Shown here in pieces: positions 1 through 11,340 of a DNA stretch of 64,000 nt. The stretch is from assembly GCA_963693315.1 (NCBI GenBank), contig OY856187.1, positions 112,569,746-112,633,745 of the forward strand, read 5' to 3'. Under the pieces are notes generated by a model. It saw nothing but the letters and a program-made list of their open reading frames with translations. It did not search any database and was not told the DNA's origin. Made by a program: the position numbers and the translations under genes. Source of the DNA: Diogma glabrata. Taxonomy: Eukaryota > Arthropoda > Insecta > Diptera > Cylindrotomidae. The stretch's first letter is position 1. Every line of letters begins with the position of its first letter.

Positions 1-780
1 AATAGTTTTATCCACGACTACTAAAGAATATAATATGCTTTGTATTCATTTCACAACTAGTGATTCTAATTAAATTCTTCAACAGTTCTATAGTTTATTA
101 AAATATTCTCCTAACCAATTAAAAACTTCATTTGTTGGTATAGTAATATAAACAGGTTAAAACGAGGACAATACATATATAAAAAAACTTGTTTTTGCTA
201 CGCTCGTTTCGGGAAATTTCATCCTCGTGAAGAATTGTCATCATTCTCAACTCATACAAGAATCTACTATTATCTTACGGACACTTTATTTCAAAAACAC
301 TTTCTACTTATCACAAAAAGGCACAATTCGTGTTATTTACGATTTTTCCTTAATTTATTTTACACAAAACGGTATAAATATTGATATTCTTGTTTCGCAA
401 ATTAATTTATTACGACATAAGGAAATATCTATATATACTTTCTAATAGGCACCAACTATTTTTTGACAAAAGGAAATAACTTATTTTATACTTAACAAGT
501 TTTAAATTTCTCGTTTGACAAAAAGTAATATCTTTAGATATTTATTATTTTTAAATTTATTTTGAACTATATTTGAAAAATGACGATTTGGTATATCAAA
601 TTTTTGAGTTATTCCCTTTTGTTATATGTAAAATACAATGTTTCTGAGTTATTCCCTTTTGCACATTGTTCTAGATTCCACATCAAAAGTCGTAGGTCTA
701 AACGGTAAAGAGTGAAATGTACTACTAACAAAGGCGAAACCGAAAAAAGCGGAAAGGCATAATGTCATAACTCGAGTTAT
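1..780. other. AT-rich sequence without a recognised gene
   Basis: There is no convincing coding sequence. The short open frames have low-complexity composition and no recognisable motif. A 16-bp phrase, GAGTTATTCCCTTTTG, occurs twice near 606 and 645, and a related phrase occurs inverted near 460-485, so a small decayed repeat may be present. The right part probably grades into sequence beyond the 3' end of the LINE that follows. Confidence 0.5.
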
Positions 781-785
781 CCCCA

Positions 786-3108
786 TATGACTTATTGACA
801 CAGATATATTAACGTCTCTGAATATCCGAAGATACCATGCCAACTAGGGATTATAATCAATTGAGAATTATGTTTCTTTTAGAAATTTGTGAACACCGTC
901 TTTGAACTTTTGATGGTTAAAGTTATCAGGGAAAACCCATTCAGGTAATGAATTCCAGAGATGAGAGACTCTGTTGCAGAAGTCGCGCTGGAAAGCTACA
1001 GCTCTGCATCTAATTATTTGAACCGTAAAAGGATGGACCGCTACCGATGCTTTTTTATGACGCGATAGGTTTGCAGACTTAGGTAAAATCGATTTGATCT
1101 CTAAAGAAACACGTTCATCCATGATATATTTGTAGAAAATCATCAAATCAACAACATTTCTTTTATGCTGCAAGGAATCAATGTCATTAGTAAGATTTGA
1201 GTCACCATTTAAATTAACTGCTCTCCGCTGCACAGAATTAAGATACTTCAAACTACAAAAGTATGCTCCACCCCATATAAGAACAATATTCCATGTAGGG
1301 GCGTATAAAAGATTTTATATTAAAAGAAGCTGTTTGCTACTGAAAAACTTACGACATCGTCCTAAAAACCCCAATTTTTGAACAGCGCTCTTCGTTAGAC
1401 TAAAAATATGAGAATCTATTTCATATTATTTTCAACCTCAACTCCTAGAAGTTTTACGGACTCTTTCTCCATCAGAACGTTGGAATCAAACTTTAATGGA
1501 AAAGGGTTAGATGTTGACAATCTTGAAAAATGGCAAACTTGTATTTTGGACGTATTGAATTCAATACTGTTAGCAACACCCCAATCAAAGATAGTTTTAG
1601 GATCAACGTTTAATGAATCTATCAAATTTGATCTACAGTTATTAAGCGCTAAAGGCGAATTGATCTAGGTGCAACATGAGAGGCATGAAGAGTGCTATCG
1701 TCAGCAAAACTATGGATTTGATTAATTGTTGAAACCATCAAGTCATTAATCAACAAGTCATAATATAAGAAAAAGAGTTGGGGACAAAGCAGAACCTTCA
1801 GGAACTCCTGCATTAGTCGAAAATACATCTGATGAAATATCGTCAACACTGACTCGAAATTTGAGCTCAGATATAAAGCTTTGCAGCGAGGAAATTAGTG
1901 CCTCATCTAAACCATAACATCTCAACTTGCATATAAGATTTCTGTGCCAAACTTTGTCAAATGCTTTGGAAGTATCAAGAGCAACACCGAAAGTCTCACC
2001 AAAGTTTTCAAGGGATTTGTTCCAAAGATGCAAACAAACGAAAGCAAATTTTCTGTTGCTCTTCCTTTTCGGAAGCCGTATTGTCTTTCATTAAGTAATT
2101 TGGAAGACTCAAAGAAGCTCATTAAATTAAAATTTATATATTTCTCAAAAACTTTAGCAACTATACTGACAAAATTGAAATGGGTCTGTAATTGGATGGG
2201 TCAGTTTTACTACCTTTTTTGCAACTGGCTGTACAGTAGCAATTTTCCATATTTCAGGAAAAATCCCTTTCTTATAAAACAAAAAAAATATTTTAGTGAA
2301 GATAGCTGCTAGCTCCCTAGCAAACGTTTTAAGTATAATTGGAGTAATATGATCAGGCCTAGATGCCTTGTAGGTATTAATTTGTAAAAGCATTTTTCGA
2401 AAAATGTTTTTAAGAAAAATTATTCGCTTCATTTTGAGCGATGCTTTAGGAATAGGTCTAGGTTGGAAATTGGGTTCGACTATGTAGCATTAACAGAAAA
2501 AAATGTCCTAGCAAATAAGCCTTTTCTTTTGGGTCAATAATAGGTATATCTCTATCAACAACAGGAGGAAGACAAGAGTTACAGAAATTGCCTTGGATAG
2601 CCTTAGCGTCTTTAAAGAAGCTACGAGAACCAGTTGGGTGCTCAGCAAATTTAGAAGCTTTTTTCAAATTAAATAGATTTTTCTCTTCAGTTTGAAGAAG
2701 ATTTTAAGTCCTTGGCAATCCGCCGCTTTGTAGTCCCAAACAAGACGAGGATTCGCTTTAAAATGTTTAGGAATTTGTATATTTAATTTAGTGGAGCTCA
2801 AATTATGATCTGATCCACCTAAAGGCTCTGATACTTAAAATTGTACTAAGTATGGATCATTTGTCAAAAATAAGTCAAGTAATTTGCTATTTTGTACAGG
2901 AATGTCAGGAACTCTGGTAGGCTGGTCTATTATCTGATTGAAATTATGATAAAGAGCAAACAGCTCAGCCTGTTTACCTAACTCATCAGTAGAGGAGCTG
3001 TGTATGAGCCATTCTTTATTATGAACATTGGAGTCCCCTAGAAGAATAAATTTGGCATTAGGATACTGAGCCAACCTATCTATTTTTTCAGATAGATCAT
3101 GAAATAAA
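786..3108 (-). mobile_element. Decayed Jockey/CR1-like non-LTR retrotransposon (LINE A)
   Basis: Read on the minus strand, conceptual fragments run in LINE order: end of an endonuclease (about 3108-2835), linker (2667-2458), reverse transcriptase (2432-1416), and a C-terminal region (1251-868) of the type found after RT in elements without RNase H. The fragments lie in different frames and are separated by stops, so the copy is dead. The 5' part of the endonuclease is missing where a piggyBac element interrupts it at 3109. Sequence past the last stop (786-850) recurs at 53258-53315 next to a poly-A tract, which suggests shared 3' UTR. The clade call is by motif impression only; Jockey and CR1 cannot be separated without a tree. 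Confidence 0.8.
868..3108 (-). pseudogene. LINE A ORF2 remnant: endonuclease end, reverse transcriptase, C-terminal domain
   Basis: The endonuclease part shows LLGDSNVHNKEW and a later DLFLTNDPYLVQF, as in apurinic-type endonucleases of LINEs. The RT part shows the template-grip region (SRPDHITPIILK), RQYGFRKGRATE, the catalytic palm box ALDTSKAFDKVWH, GVPEGSALSPTLF and FADDST (the F/YADD box). The C-terminal part shows SLQHKRNVVDL, FYKY and LWNSLPEWVFP, a signature that follows RT in many Jockey/CR1-like elements. At least five frame breaks separate these blocks. In a live element the protein would nick target DNA and prime cDNA synthesis; this copy cannot encode it. Confidence 0.82.
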
Positions 3109-3121
3109 TTAACCCATTATC

Positions 3122-3144
3122 GGCTCCGGTTGCATTCGCGCAAC
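3122..3144 (-). repeat. piggyBac subterminal motif, copy 1
   Basis: A palindromic core GTTGC-N6-GCAAC is followed (minus strand) by CGGAGCC. Related copies lie at 3471-3493, 3699-3721 and 5776-5798. They are probably transposase or accessory protein binding sites, which is inference from position and repetition. Confidence 0.6.
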
Positions 3145-3470
3145 AAGAAATTTAATCGCCAATATATACGAATTCATTTTATTATAGCTAAAATCTATAG
3201 TTGATTACTAGAATTAAACATATTTCTGAATTTTTTACAGTGTAAAATGTTATATGTGTTTATAGGGTTGCTTGTAATTAAATGTCAAAGTTGGTGCCAA
3301 AAAAATCGAGGTAAGTCAATGTTTTTATTCTGTTGATTTATTGATATAAATATCATTCCCATGTATTTTATGTCATATAAATCATTCAATATAGTTTAAA
3401 TCGCATGAAAACTATAAAATAATTGAAAACTTTTGATTTTTATAGGATCAGCGATCAAATAAAAACGAAA

Positions 3471-3493
3471 GTTGCGCTTGCGCAACCGCAGCC
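3471..3493 (+). repeat. piggyBac subterminal motif, copy 2
   Basis: Core GTTGC-N6-GCAAC followed by CGCAGCC on the plus strand, the same motif as near both element ends. Confidence 0.6.
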
Positions 3494-3698
3494 GGAAAGT
3501 GGATTCAAATTTAATTTTTTATATGGAGATTTGTCAATCCTGTGAGCATTTTTTATTTATCTATTCTCATTACAAAATATTTAATTTTATTCAGATTAAA
3601 CTGTACAATATTCTGACTTAGATACCCATGATTCGAAGAAGTGTAAAATATTTCTTAAGATTTGTAGGTTTTATTAAAAAAATGTCAAAATTTAAACT

Positions 3699-3721
3699 GT
3701 TGCGCAAACGCAACCGCAGCC
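3699..3721 (+). repeat. piggyBac subterminal motif, copy 3
   Basis: Core GTTGC-N6-GCAAC followed by CGCAGCC, about 65 bp upstream of the transposase start codon. Confidence 0.6.
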
Positions 3722-3786
3722 AGTTCCAGTATTTTCAATAATTTCTTTTCATTTTGATTCCAGAATCGGATATTTTTTAAAAAAAT

Positions 3787-5551
3787 ATGATGCAACGGGA
3801 ATTTAAATCATACCAGGAAGCAGCTGACTGGATCATGGCGAATTGGACAAATGACGAGGAAGATTGAGAAGCGGATCTAGTCATTTTACCACCCAATGCT
3901 GCAGTCATAAGTGACACGGAAGAATTTGATGACAATATATGCCATGATCAAACAATATTATTTGAAGGAGTAGTCGATACGGCTGGACAACTAGAATTTC
4001 AATTCGGAAGTGAACCGATGGTTGAAGAATTGTTCCTAATAAAATTTGGATCGATTGCTGATTGCATGGGTGAAAGCTGTGCAATTGTTGGAAGTGAATC
4101 TGACGCTCTTGCAATATCATTGCCTACGTCGCCTGAAACTGTCCCATTAGATCTAAGAGCTCTTACATGGAGGCAAGTGCATCCACGATATTCCAATAAG
4201 CCAAATAATATTGAACAAGCAGCTATGGATGGACTTAGAAGAAAAGGTAGCTGGAAAAAGCTGTACTGACATTTTTGAATTGTTTTTTGATTTAGATATT
4301 TTGAGCTTGATGGTTGACCAAACTAACCTCTATGCTCATCAAAATAATCGCCAAGACTTTTTGACTGATATTAATGGAATGAGAACATTTATTGGGTTTA
4401 TCCTTCTCACTGGCTACCATAAATTGCCTTCCCAAGATATGTATTTTTCAATAGATGAGGATATTGCTATTCCAATTATTGGAACATGTTTATCACGAAA
4501 AACATTTAAAGATATAAAAAGAAACTTGCACTTTGCAAATAACGATGAAATCGATATGAAGGATAAGTTATTTAAAGTTAGACCTTTTACATCTCGTTTG
4601 AATGAAAAGTTCAAACAATTTGGAGTTCTGCATCACAACCTCAGTATCGATGAACAAATGATACCCTATAGGGGACGGCATTCATGTAAAATGTTTATGC
4701 TTGGTAAACCAATCAAATTTGGCTACAAATCATGGACACTTGCTTCTTCAACTGGATATATTTACGCATTTAACCTGTACACTGGAAAATCACAAACTTC
4801 TTCAACAACCAATAATTTGGGCCAATAATTTGGAGGAAATGTAGTAATGGAACTGTTACAGATAGTCAAGGAACCTTCAAATCATATTGTCTTTTTTGAA
4901 AATTTTTTTACATCTCTTCCACTGATGGTTCATCTTAGTAAATTAAAGTTCTTTGCTTCTGGCACCATACGCGACAACAGGCTACGAAGCATCAGTAAGT
5001 TTAAACCAAATAAAAGTTTTAATAAATTAGATAGAAGTTACTTAGACTACTGGTTTGAAGAAACAAATGAGCTGAGTGTTATGCGTTGGAAAGATAGTGC
5101 TGTAGTGACTCTTGCTACAAATGTACACGGAATAGAACCAATAAAAAACATACAGAGGTTTTCCAAAGAGAAGAAACGTAGAATTGCAGTCCCTCAGTCC
5201 TACGCTTTCCAACAATACAATGCTCATATGGGAGGAGTAGATCTTGCAGATAATTTCGTGTCAACTTATAGGAGTAGAATTTGTGGCAAAAAATGGTGGT
5301 GGCCTATTTTCACAAATTTTTTGGATGTTTCTCTAAATAATGCTTGGAGGATATGGAACATCGTCCATAAGAATGACCATAAGTCTCTATTGGATTTTCG
5401 AAGAGAAGTGGCGGTGTGTTTTCTTAAAAGTTCAACATCTGCAAAGTCTAGTCAACCTGGAAGAAAAAGTGCATTTTCAATGGCTGCTGCTGGTCACCCT
5501 GGACAAATACACACTTCAAAAAAGACTGATAAAAGGAAGCGTGCAAAGTAG
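3787..5551 (+). pseudogene. piggyBac transposase pseudogene
   Basis: The start is set at the tandem ATG (3787). The frame then meets TGA after about 26 codons (MANWTNDEED-stop), shifts frame near 4230, and meets TAA at 4826 inside a 13-bp near-duplication (4809-4821 and 4822-4834). Family landmarks follow in order: LFFDLDILSLMVDQTNLYA, TGYHKLP, LSIDEQMIPYRGRH (first catalytic Asp), GKPIKFGYK, HIVFFENFFTS, SGTIRDNR, AHMGGVDLADN (last catalytic Asps) and KWWWPIF. The second catalytic Asp, in the usual FDNFFTS box, is Glu here. The C-terminal cysteine-rich domain typical of the family is absent; the protein ends in a basic tail. About 590 codons is the usual family size. The gene is inactive. 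Confidence 0.92.
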
Positions 5552-5775
5552 TTTGCAAATCACAAACATATTATGTTTGTTCCAAATGCTCTGTAGCATT
5601 GCATACAGATTGCATGAATAGTTACCCTAAACATGCATAACTCTAAGTCTGCTTTAATGTGATATTGAATTCAAAAGTTCCTATATTGTTAATTTTTTTT
5701 ATTATTTTAAAAACATTTCTGAATTAAAATGTTATTTGTTATTTTTAAAATATTTTATTTTTTTTGTCTCCTACA

Positions 5776-5798
5776 GGCTGCGGTTGCGCGAATGCAAC
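5776..5798 (-). repeat. piggyBac subterminal motif, copy 4
   Basis: Same motif as copies 2 and 3 but inverted, near the right terminus. The element therefore carries the motif facing inward from both ends. Confidence 0.6.
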
Positions 5799-5935
5799 TT
5801 TCTAGAAAACGGGTACCTAAATTTTTTTTGTGCAATTTTTTTGCACATTTCCCTTAATTGGGACTATATTGATAATATACATAAGTTACAGTCATTTCCA
5901 ACAAGCGAAACTAGGTGCGGCCGGTAATGGGTTAA

Positions 5936-5986
5936 TGTTTCATGATCTATCTGAAAAGATAGATATTTTGGCTCAGTATCCCAATA
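5936..5986 (+). repeat. Inverted LINE A endonuclease fragment flanking piggyBac
   Basis: This stretch, from TTTCATGATCTATCTG to CTCAGTATCCCAATAG, is the reverse complement of about 3058-3105 with a few substitutions. It encodes the same endonuclease residues (KIDILAQYPN) but on the plus strand. The piggyBac target thus lay between two inverted pieces of the same LINE. Confidence 0.8.
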
Positions 5987-5994
5987 GTTAATCA

Positions 5995-6110
5995 CTCAGC
6001 TAATCCCTATTAGGATTTACCTTATTACACCCTGATCCTGCCCGGATCGTAATAGGGCATACCTGAACAAATTGCTAGTCGGGCAAATGATGCAGGATAA
6101 ACTTTAGATA
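5995..6110. repeat. Possible decayed GATC-motif element fragment
   Basis: It contains CCCTATTAGG, CCCTGATCCTG, CCCGGATCG and TAATAGGGCA, the same vocabulary as the TIR elements at 41503 and 49651. No termini are recognisable. Assignment is by motif resemblance only. Confidence 0.35.
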
Positions 6111-9023
6111 TATGTAGAACCTTGATGTGTAAATCAAAAACAAAAATATACGATATTATCACATATCATATGATATCGATATATATCGATATATATTATA
6201 TCATATAAGTGTTAGCTCACTATGAAGTAGAAAAATAAATTAAAATTTTTTTCTTCATTTGTTAACAAAAATCTGTCTCCACAACCCTTATAAAAAAGAC
6301 GTTAACAAAAATAATCAAAACAAATTCATTCACAAACTTCAACTAGTATCGTCTGCTTTGATTAAAAAATAAATTTAACACGATTATATCAAGCTCATTT
6401 TTAATTAATTGACTTATTTTTGTTTAACTTATTTCTAGTTTGATGCTAGAAAAAGTATAATGTAAATATCACACAGAATCTCGCACTACTCGTAGAATAT
6501 TACTAACATTCTGTACTCGTAAGACAATATACTATTTTATTTGTACAATTATTTTAAATTTTTTTGGGATAAATTTTAATGTAATTCCTGTATTTTTTTT
6601 TTTTCAAATTTTACAAATTCAAATTAAAAATATCACAATTATTACTGCTAGTTAATTATTATTCCCATTAGTTTGATTTATTTGATTTTTGTTTTAGAGA
6701 AATAGTTTCAATAAAACCAAAAAAATTTGCAACAGCATAATCCGAAATATTAAATCAAATGTAACAATCGTGGGGATGACTTACACTATCCGGAAGAAAA
6801 GACCACTTAAGCCGGACGAAATAACTAAAACGTAGTTTTGAAGTACTATCCTTTCAAGTAGAATATTGTTTTTATTTCCTTTCCTTAGCATGAAAAATAC
6901 TAAGAACTCTACCGAATTCATCTTCTGCTTAGCTTGTAAGCTACAGTACCATCTGGATGAATTATTCTAATATTGATAGATTTAGGAGCAAGCTTCACAG
7001 ATCACTTTTTTGTAGCGTTGATATGATAAAAGTTGCTTTTCTCAAAAAATTGACTTGCTTGCGGGAACGTTAATTATACCGTAAATTGTAACTTTAAACC
7101 ATTTTTGCTAGAACCAATAAGAGTTTATTGTATGACAAACAAATATTGTGATCAATTCGAAAACTTGGGCTGGATCTTTGAAGATTGTAGGTGAAACCAT
7201 GTGAAATGAAATGCTGTCTAAATATCAAAAAATGAGGTGAGAGTTTAATGGATATGTAAATCACATTTCACAATGCAGATCAAAGTTTACAAAAATTTCT
7301 AAGGAACAACATCAATGCAAAGACCGTTTATAGTTCTCAATCGTGATTATACCCAATTTAATATTTCTAGTATATTACTTGGAAGGATTTTGACTTCAAA
7401 CTGAATATATTTGCAATCAATCAAAGTGGTTTTTACTTATTTTTATATTTTGACTAGAGATGATAAAAGTCTGTTTATATTTTTTTTTGTGTTGGCAGAA
7501 AGTAAAATGAAAACAAATTTTATTATATTTTATTTTTCTCAAACACAAAATAAAAGTTTCGTTTCAACTAACTTAATGCTTTTTGCAATTTGAAATTATC
7601 TTGATTTTGTTTGATGTGTTTTTTAAATATTATTATTGATAAGCCATTCAAGTGCAGTTTCTATATTGAGGGAAAGTCGATTTGCTATAGTGTAAATAAT
7701 TGAATAACGAACGATTTTTAAATTTCTTAAGTCCAGTCTAATCAATCATAGATCTAATCCATCACGATTTTGAGTATATTTGACCGGCTCAAATTTTTTG
7801 TTTATATTAAAATTGAATAATTGCGAGGGTTGTCGTAAAAACATCGATTTTTTTTGTTGGTTACGAGGTTAATGACGTGTATCACCACATATTTTCCAGT
7901 AAATTAGTTGATTATAACATCAAATTGTTAATAACTTGGAAGTGACAATAATAAACACTTTATAAAAACAACCAGCTTCAGTATAAATTTGAACGCGTTA
8001 ACCACATCATTTTCAACCACAATGACATTCAATACCCAAGTATCTTCCACAAAAAAACGCACAACGATCATTTACAAAACATATTATAACAATTTTCATT
8101 ATTTCAATAATAAATCTTAAAACAAATAAGATTTTCAACAACAAAAAAAAAATTAAACTCAAAACCACCAACTATAATTACAGATCGTTATAATAATTTC
8201 CTCTTGGTTAAGTGTTTTGTTTATTCGAATCTTTTCAATTCATTTAATTTGAGCAGAGAAATTAAAATAATAACAACAACAACAAATGAACCAAAACCAA
8301 AGACGTTGTCTTAAAATAATCTTAAGAAAATCTAAATAATAATAAAAAAAATAAAAACAGGATATATCACATATCAATGATGAAATGAAATTGGAAGAAT
8401 AAAAATAAGTTATAAATTAAATAAATCTAAATGGTGTGTTGAAAGGCCGAATTTATATCATTATTGTTTTTTTTAAATCTTTATTTTATTCTTACAAAAA
8501 ATACTTTGAAATATATAATTATTAGAGCTACATATGTTGAATTGATTAAGTTTTAATGATGCGCCTCGCAGAATTTATATATAATTAGAAAAATTATTGG
8601 TAGTTATAACTGTTCCATAAAATTGGATTTAATGGTTAGAAGCAACAACAAGATATGATTTGTTTGTAATTAACTGCTAAGTATCTCTTTACACACCAAA
8701 GCATTTCGATAAGTAAATCTATATGAAATAACGGTGATTTTCATTCAAAAATATTTTTCCTTTTCAAGATAATTACCCCTGTCAATTAATTTGTACAAGC
8801 CATCAGAGTTTTTTATTGTAATTTCAAAATTTTCTCTTTTTCTATTATTTTTCAAATTTTTAAAATCTGGGTTCATATTTTATCTAACTCACAATCACGT
8901 ACTGGTTTTTGTGTGACATTCGCCCTATATACTAGAGTGTTGTCTCGGCAAAACAAATTGTTTTGCTTGATTTGACTTTAACGTTATTTTTTTTATAAAA
9001 ATTTCAATTTAGCCAAAACCCCC
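6111..9023. other. AT-rich sequence, no gene recognised
   Basis: About 2.9 kb of low-GC sequence. A run of short AT palindromes (ATATCATATGATATCG and similar) lies at about 6150-6215 and many homopolymer runs are present. I see no coding signal, RNA gene or element termini. Confidence 0.5.
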
Positions 9024-9341
9024 CTACGCCGATTTCATTTGATGATTACCACATATTTTATACTTCGTGAAGCGCCTGTCCTCGAGTCCGACAATTTACA
9101 TTTTGGCATGTTTTAGTTGTCGGACTCGACAATAGCAGACAAATTTTTGTCGAACAAAATTACCTTTGTGTTCTAAAACAAATTTCCATCCTCCATAGTT
9201 AAAAACAAATTTTCAGAGCTTGCCGACCGAAAAAGCGGCCGAATCGAGGAAAATGGCAGAACAGAAGTTTTCGGACTCGTCATGGACAGGCGGCTCACGA
9301 AGTGTGAAATATATGGTAATCATCAAATGAAATCGGCGTAG
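9024..9341. mobile_element. 318-bp MITE with 58-bp terminal inverted repeats
   Basis: The ends (9024-9081 and 9284-9341) are near-perfect reverse complements. Each begins CTACGCCGATTTCATT and runs through GATGATTACC to the CTGTCC box. The 200-bp interior is non-coding, with TCGGACTCG-type phrases repeated in both orientations. A clear target duplication is not visible, so the superfamily is unassigned. Confidence 0.85.
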
Positions 9342-9639
9342 GCCCTGGAACTATAAGCTCGTGTCAGTAAAACTAAAATCATTAAACATCAAAATTCCAC
9401 ACTAAAAATTTTTATTAAATTTAATAATTTTTTTTTGTTAATATACAACACAAAAATATTTTTTTGTAGAACTATTATAAGCATTATAAATTTAGCTCGA
9501 TTATTCGAAACCCAATTTTTGTTTGGTTCCTGCAAATTTTAAAACGAAAACTTTTAATCTCTTATTTTATTTTTATTTCCTGGATATGATAAGACTTATT
9601 GTTTAGTTAATCAAAAGTTCAACGTTTATCAACGCCTAA

Positions 9640-9715
9640 GAACACATATGTTTGCAGGACCTAGATCTAAAAAGTTTTCTATGTGTTGTTATGACACAAA
9701 TTATAACTCCTATTG
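9640..9715 (-). repeat. Dispersed repeat, copy 1 of 3
   Basis: Minus-strand phrase TGTGTCATAACAACACATA followed by a TTTTTAGATCTAGGTC-like block. Related copies lie at 16679-16795 and 44140-44255. Confidence 0.5.
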
Positions 9716-9976
9716 CCCAACTTTTAAAAAAATATGAAAGGTTATAAAAAGTTGACTCACCCTCTGCACCCTGAAATTTAATACCACACCTGAAAGCATG
9801 AAACGATTGAATTTTTATTGAAAACATACAGGAATCCTGACCCTGGAAAGCTCTTATCGACAACTACGATATTACTATCGTTATTACGTATCGTTATCGT
9901 TAATTACATAAAAACACAATAAGAATAAATTATATAAAATAAAAAATCCGCTGTAAATTGATATTTCACTGATATT

Positions 9977-10437
9977 TCACTCTAAATTGTAATCTACCGT
10001 TGCTGGTTGATTACAATATTGAACCATCTGGCCACATAATTTAAAATCATTATCAGTTTCATTTCCATCCAGAAACAATTTTATTGCGGCTTCTTCATAA
10101 TCGTCAAGGATAGCTGCACTTGTATAACCATTTTTAAAATTGAAATTTACCACTCGTTTTATAAGTCGCTTGAGCGTAATCATCTACTTTATCACACATC
10201 ATTTCCATTAGTTCTATTAAATAAGTTACGAATCTTCGAAGTTGAACACTTTTACAAACTGAATTTCCAGATTGATTTATCTTTAATCCACTAACTTCGA
10301 CAATCTTTTTTTTTTATCAACTTCACTAATACCTTCCTCTATTTTAGCCACTGTAGCTTTACAAATGAGACATTTAACTTATTTTGATGTAAAACAATTA
10401 ACTCCATATGAACTAATCAACAGTATCAATAGTTATT
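9977..10437 (-). pseudogene. Canopy/seele-family (saposin-like) pseudogene
   Basis: Minus-strand blocks match the canopy family, ER-resident saposin-fold proteins. A hydrophobic leader (LLILLISSYGVNC, about 10435-10397) is followed by VKCLICKATVAKIEEGISEVD (CxxC near the N-terminus), then KIVEV, LIELMEMMCDKVDDYA (paired-helix cysteine), and a C-terminal block with LDDYEEAAIKLF, FKLCGQMVQYC and a short acidic tail. Breaks: no ATG before the leader, an in-frame TAA just before VKC, a frameshift in an A-run near 10310, and a frameshift or deletion at about 10134 that removes the middle of the domain. No introns separate the blocks, which fits a retrocopy, although that is inference. The open frame at 9977-10183 is only its 3' end. 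Family recognition is from memory of the conserved pattern. Confidence 0.72.
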
Positions 10438-10440
10438 TCC

Positions 10441-11040
10441 ATTCTAATTTTGTGTTAACAAATCAATTTAGTTTTATGGACTCAACAAAAACATAACTCA
10501 ATTCTCAACATTCAATAAAATAATTACAATTAAATTAATCACAGTATAGCACAAACAATTTTTTTTAATTTTAATTGAAATTATGTTAAGACAAACCACA
10601 AGTAAAATGTGATATTCATTTGTTTTAATTTTACGTAATCTCCTTGACCGAACAAAATGGTCAAGTCTTCATAGTAGGTTTTTTTTAGTTTTTGTCTATT
10701 TTTCCATCTCTCTTTCAGTTTTTGTCTCAATTTCTCTTTTCATTTGATTAAACCAACTTCTTTACAAACAAAATAAATTTGAACAGCTGTATTACCCCCA
10801 CATGTAATAATCTTACTAAGCTTTTCAAACAAAAAATGTTCATCATTTATGTAGACAAAAAAAACATGTACATATTACTAATTGACATTATGATGCATCA
10901 AAATGTTCAACTGAGAAAAAAAAATTATGTTTGCTTTAATTTAAAGGACGAAATCGAAATAAATTGGCAAATTACTAGCGAATTTCTTTATATATGAATA
11001 TTTTTACTCTAGAGAAAAATTCGAAATAGTCCGTCGTTAC
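10441..11040. other. AT-rich sequence, no gene recognised
   Basis: Nothing supportable was seen apart from A/T runs. Short open frames here are low complexity. Confidence 0.45.
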
Positions 11041-11340
11041 AAGCAGAAGATTTTGAGAAGTGCACCACAAAATTTTATATATAGGTTACAGAAAATTGAA
11101 TCTAGATCAGTGTTAAGTCACTTTCACACCGATCAAGCTATCAAAATCCCAATCAAAATTATCAAGTGTCTTAACCATTTTACCCATAATGCTCAATCTC
11201 ATTTGTCTCAGGAGATTAATTTACCACTTAACACATCACTTAAGGAGAGATCCATACACAAAATATCTAGAAAACGACTAGAGATCCTTTTTGAAACTAG
11301 GAAAAACCCTGCAGAACAAGACAAATGATAAATTATGCTG
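11041..11340 (+). other. Unresolved coding-like stretch
   Basis: An open frame of about 91 codons (11053-11328) continues upstream without an ATG. It has more balanced composition than its surroundings (for example YRLQKIESRSVLSHFHTDQ). I do not recognise the product. It may be the tail of a decayed mobile-element ORF or chance. Confidence 0.25.

Larger units (their letters stand above)
3113..5931 (+). mobile_element. piggyBac-superfamily DNA transposon, about 2.8 kb, inactive
   Basis: TTAA target duplications at 3109-3112 and 5932-5935 bracket terminal inverted repeats CCCATTATCGGC (left) and CCCATTACCGGC (read inward from the right), with one mismatch in 12. TTAA targets and termini starting CCC are hallmarks of piggyBac. 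It sits inside LINE A and so is younger than it. A transposase gene fills 3787-5551 and is broken by two in-frame stops and one frameshift. The flanks on both sides derive from the same LINE A segment in opposite orientation. Confidence 0.93.

Noticed and set aside
6150..6215. Chain of ATATC/GATAT palindromes as an origin or regulatory site
   Set aside because: Simple AT-rich sequence; no supporting motif or context.
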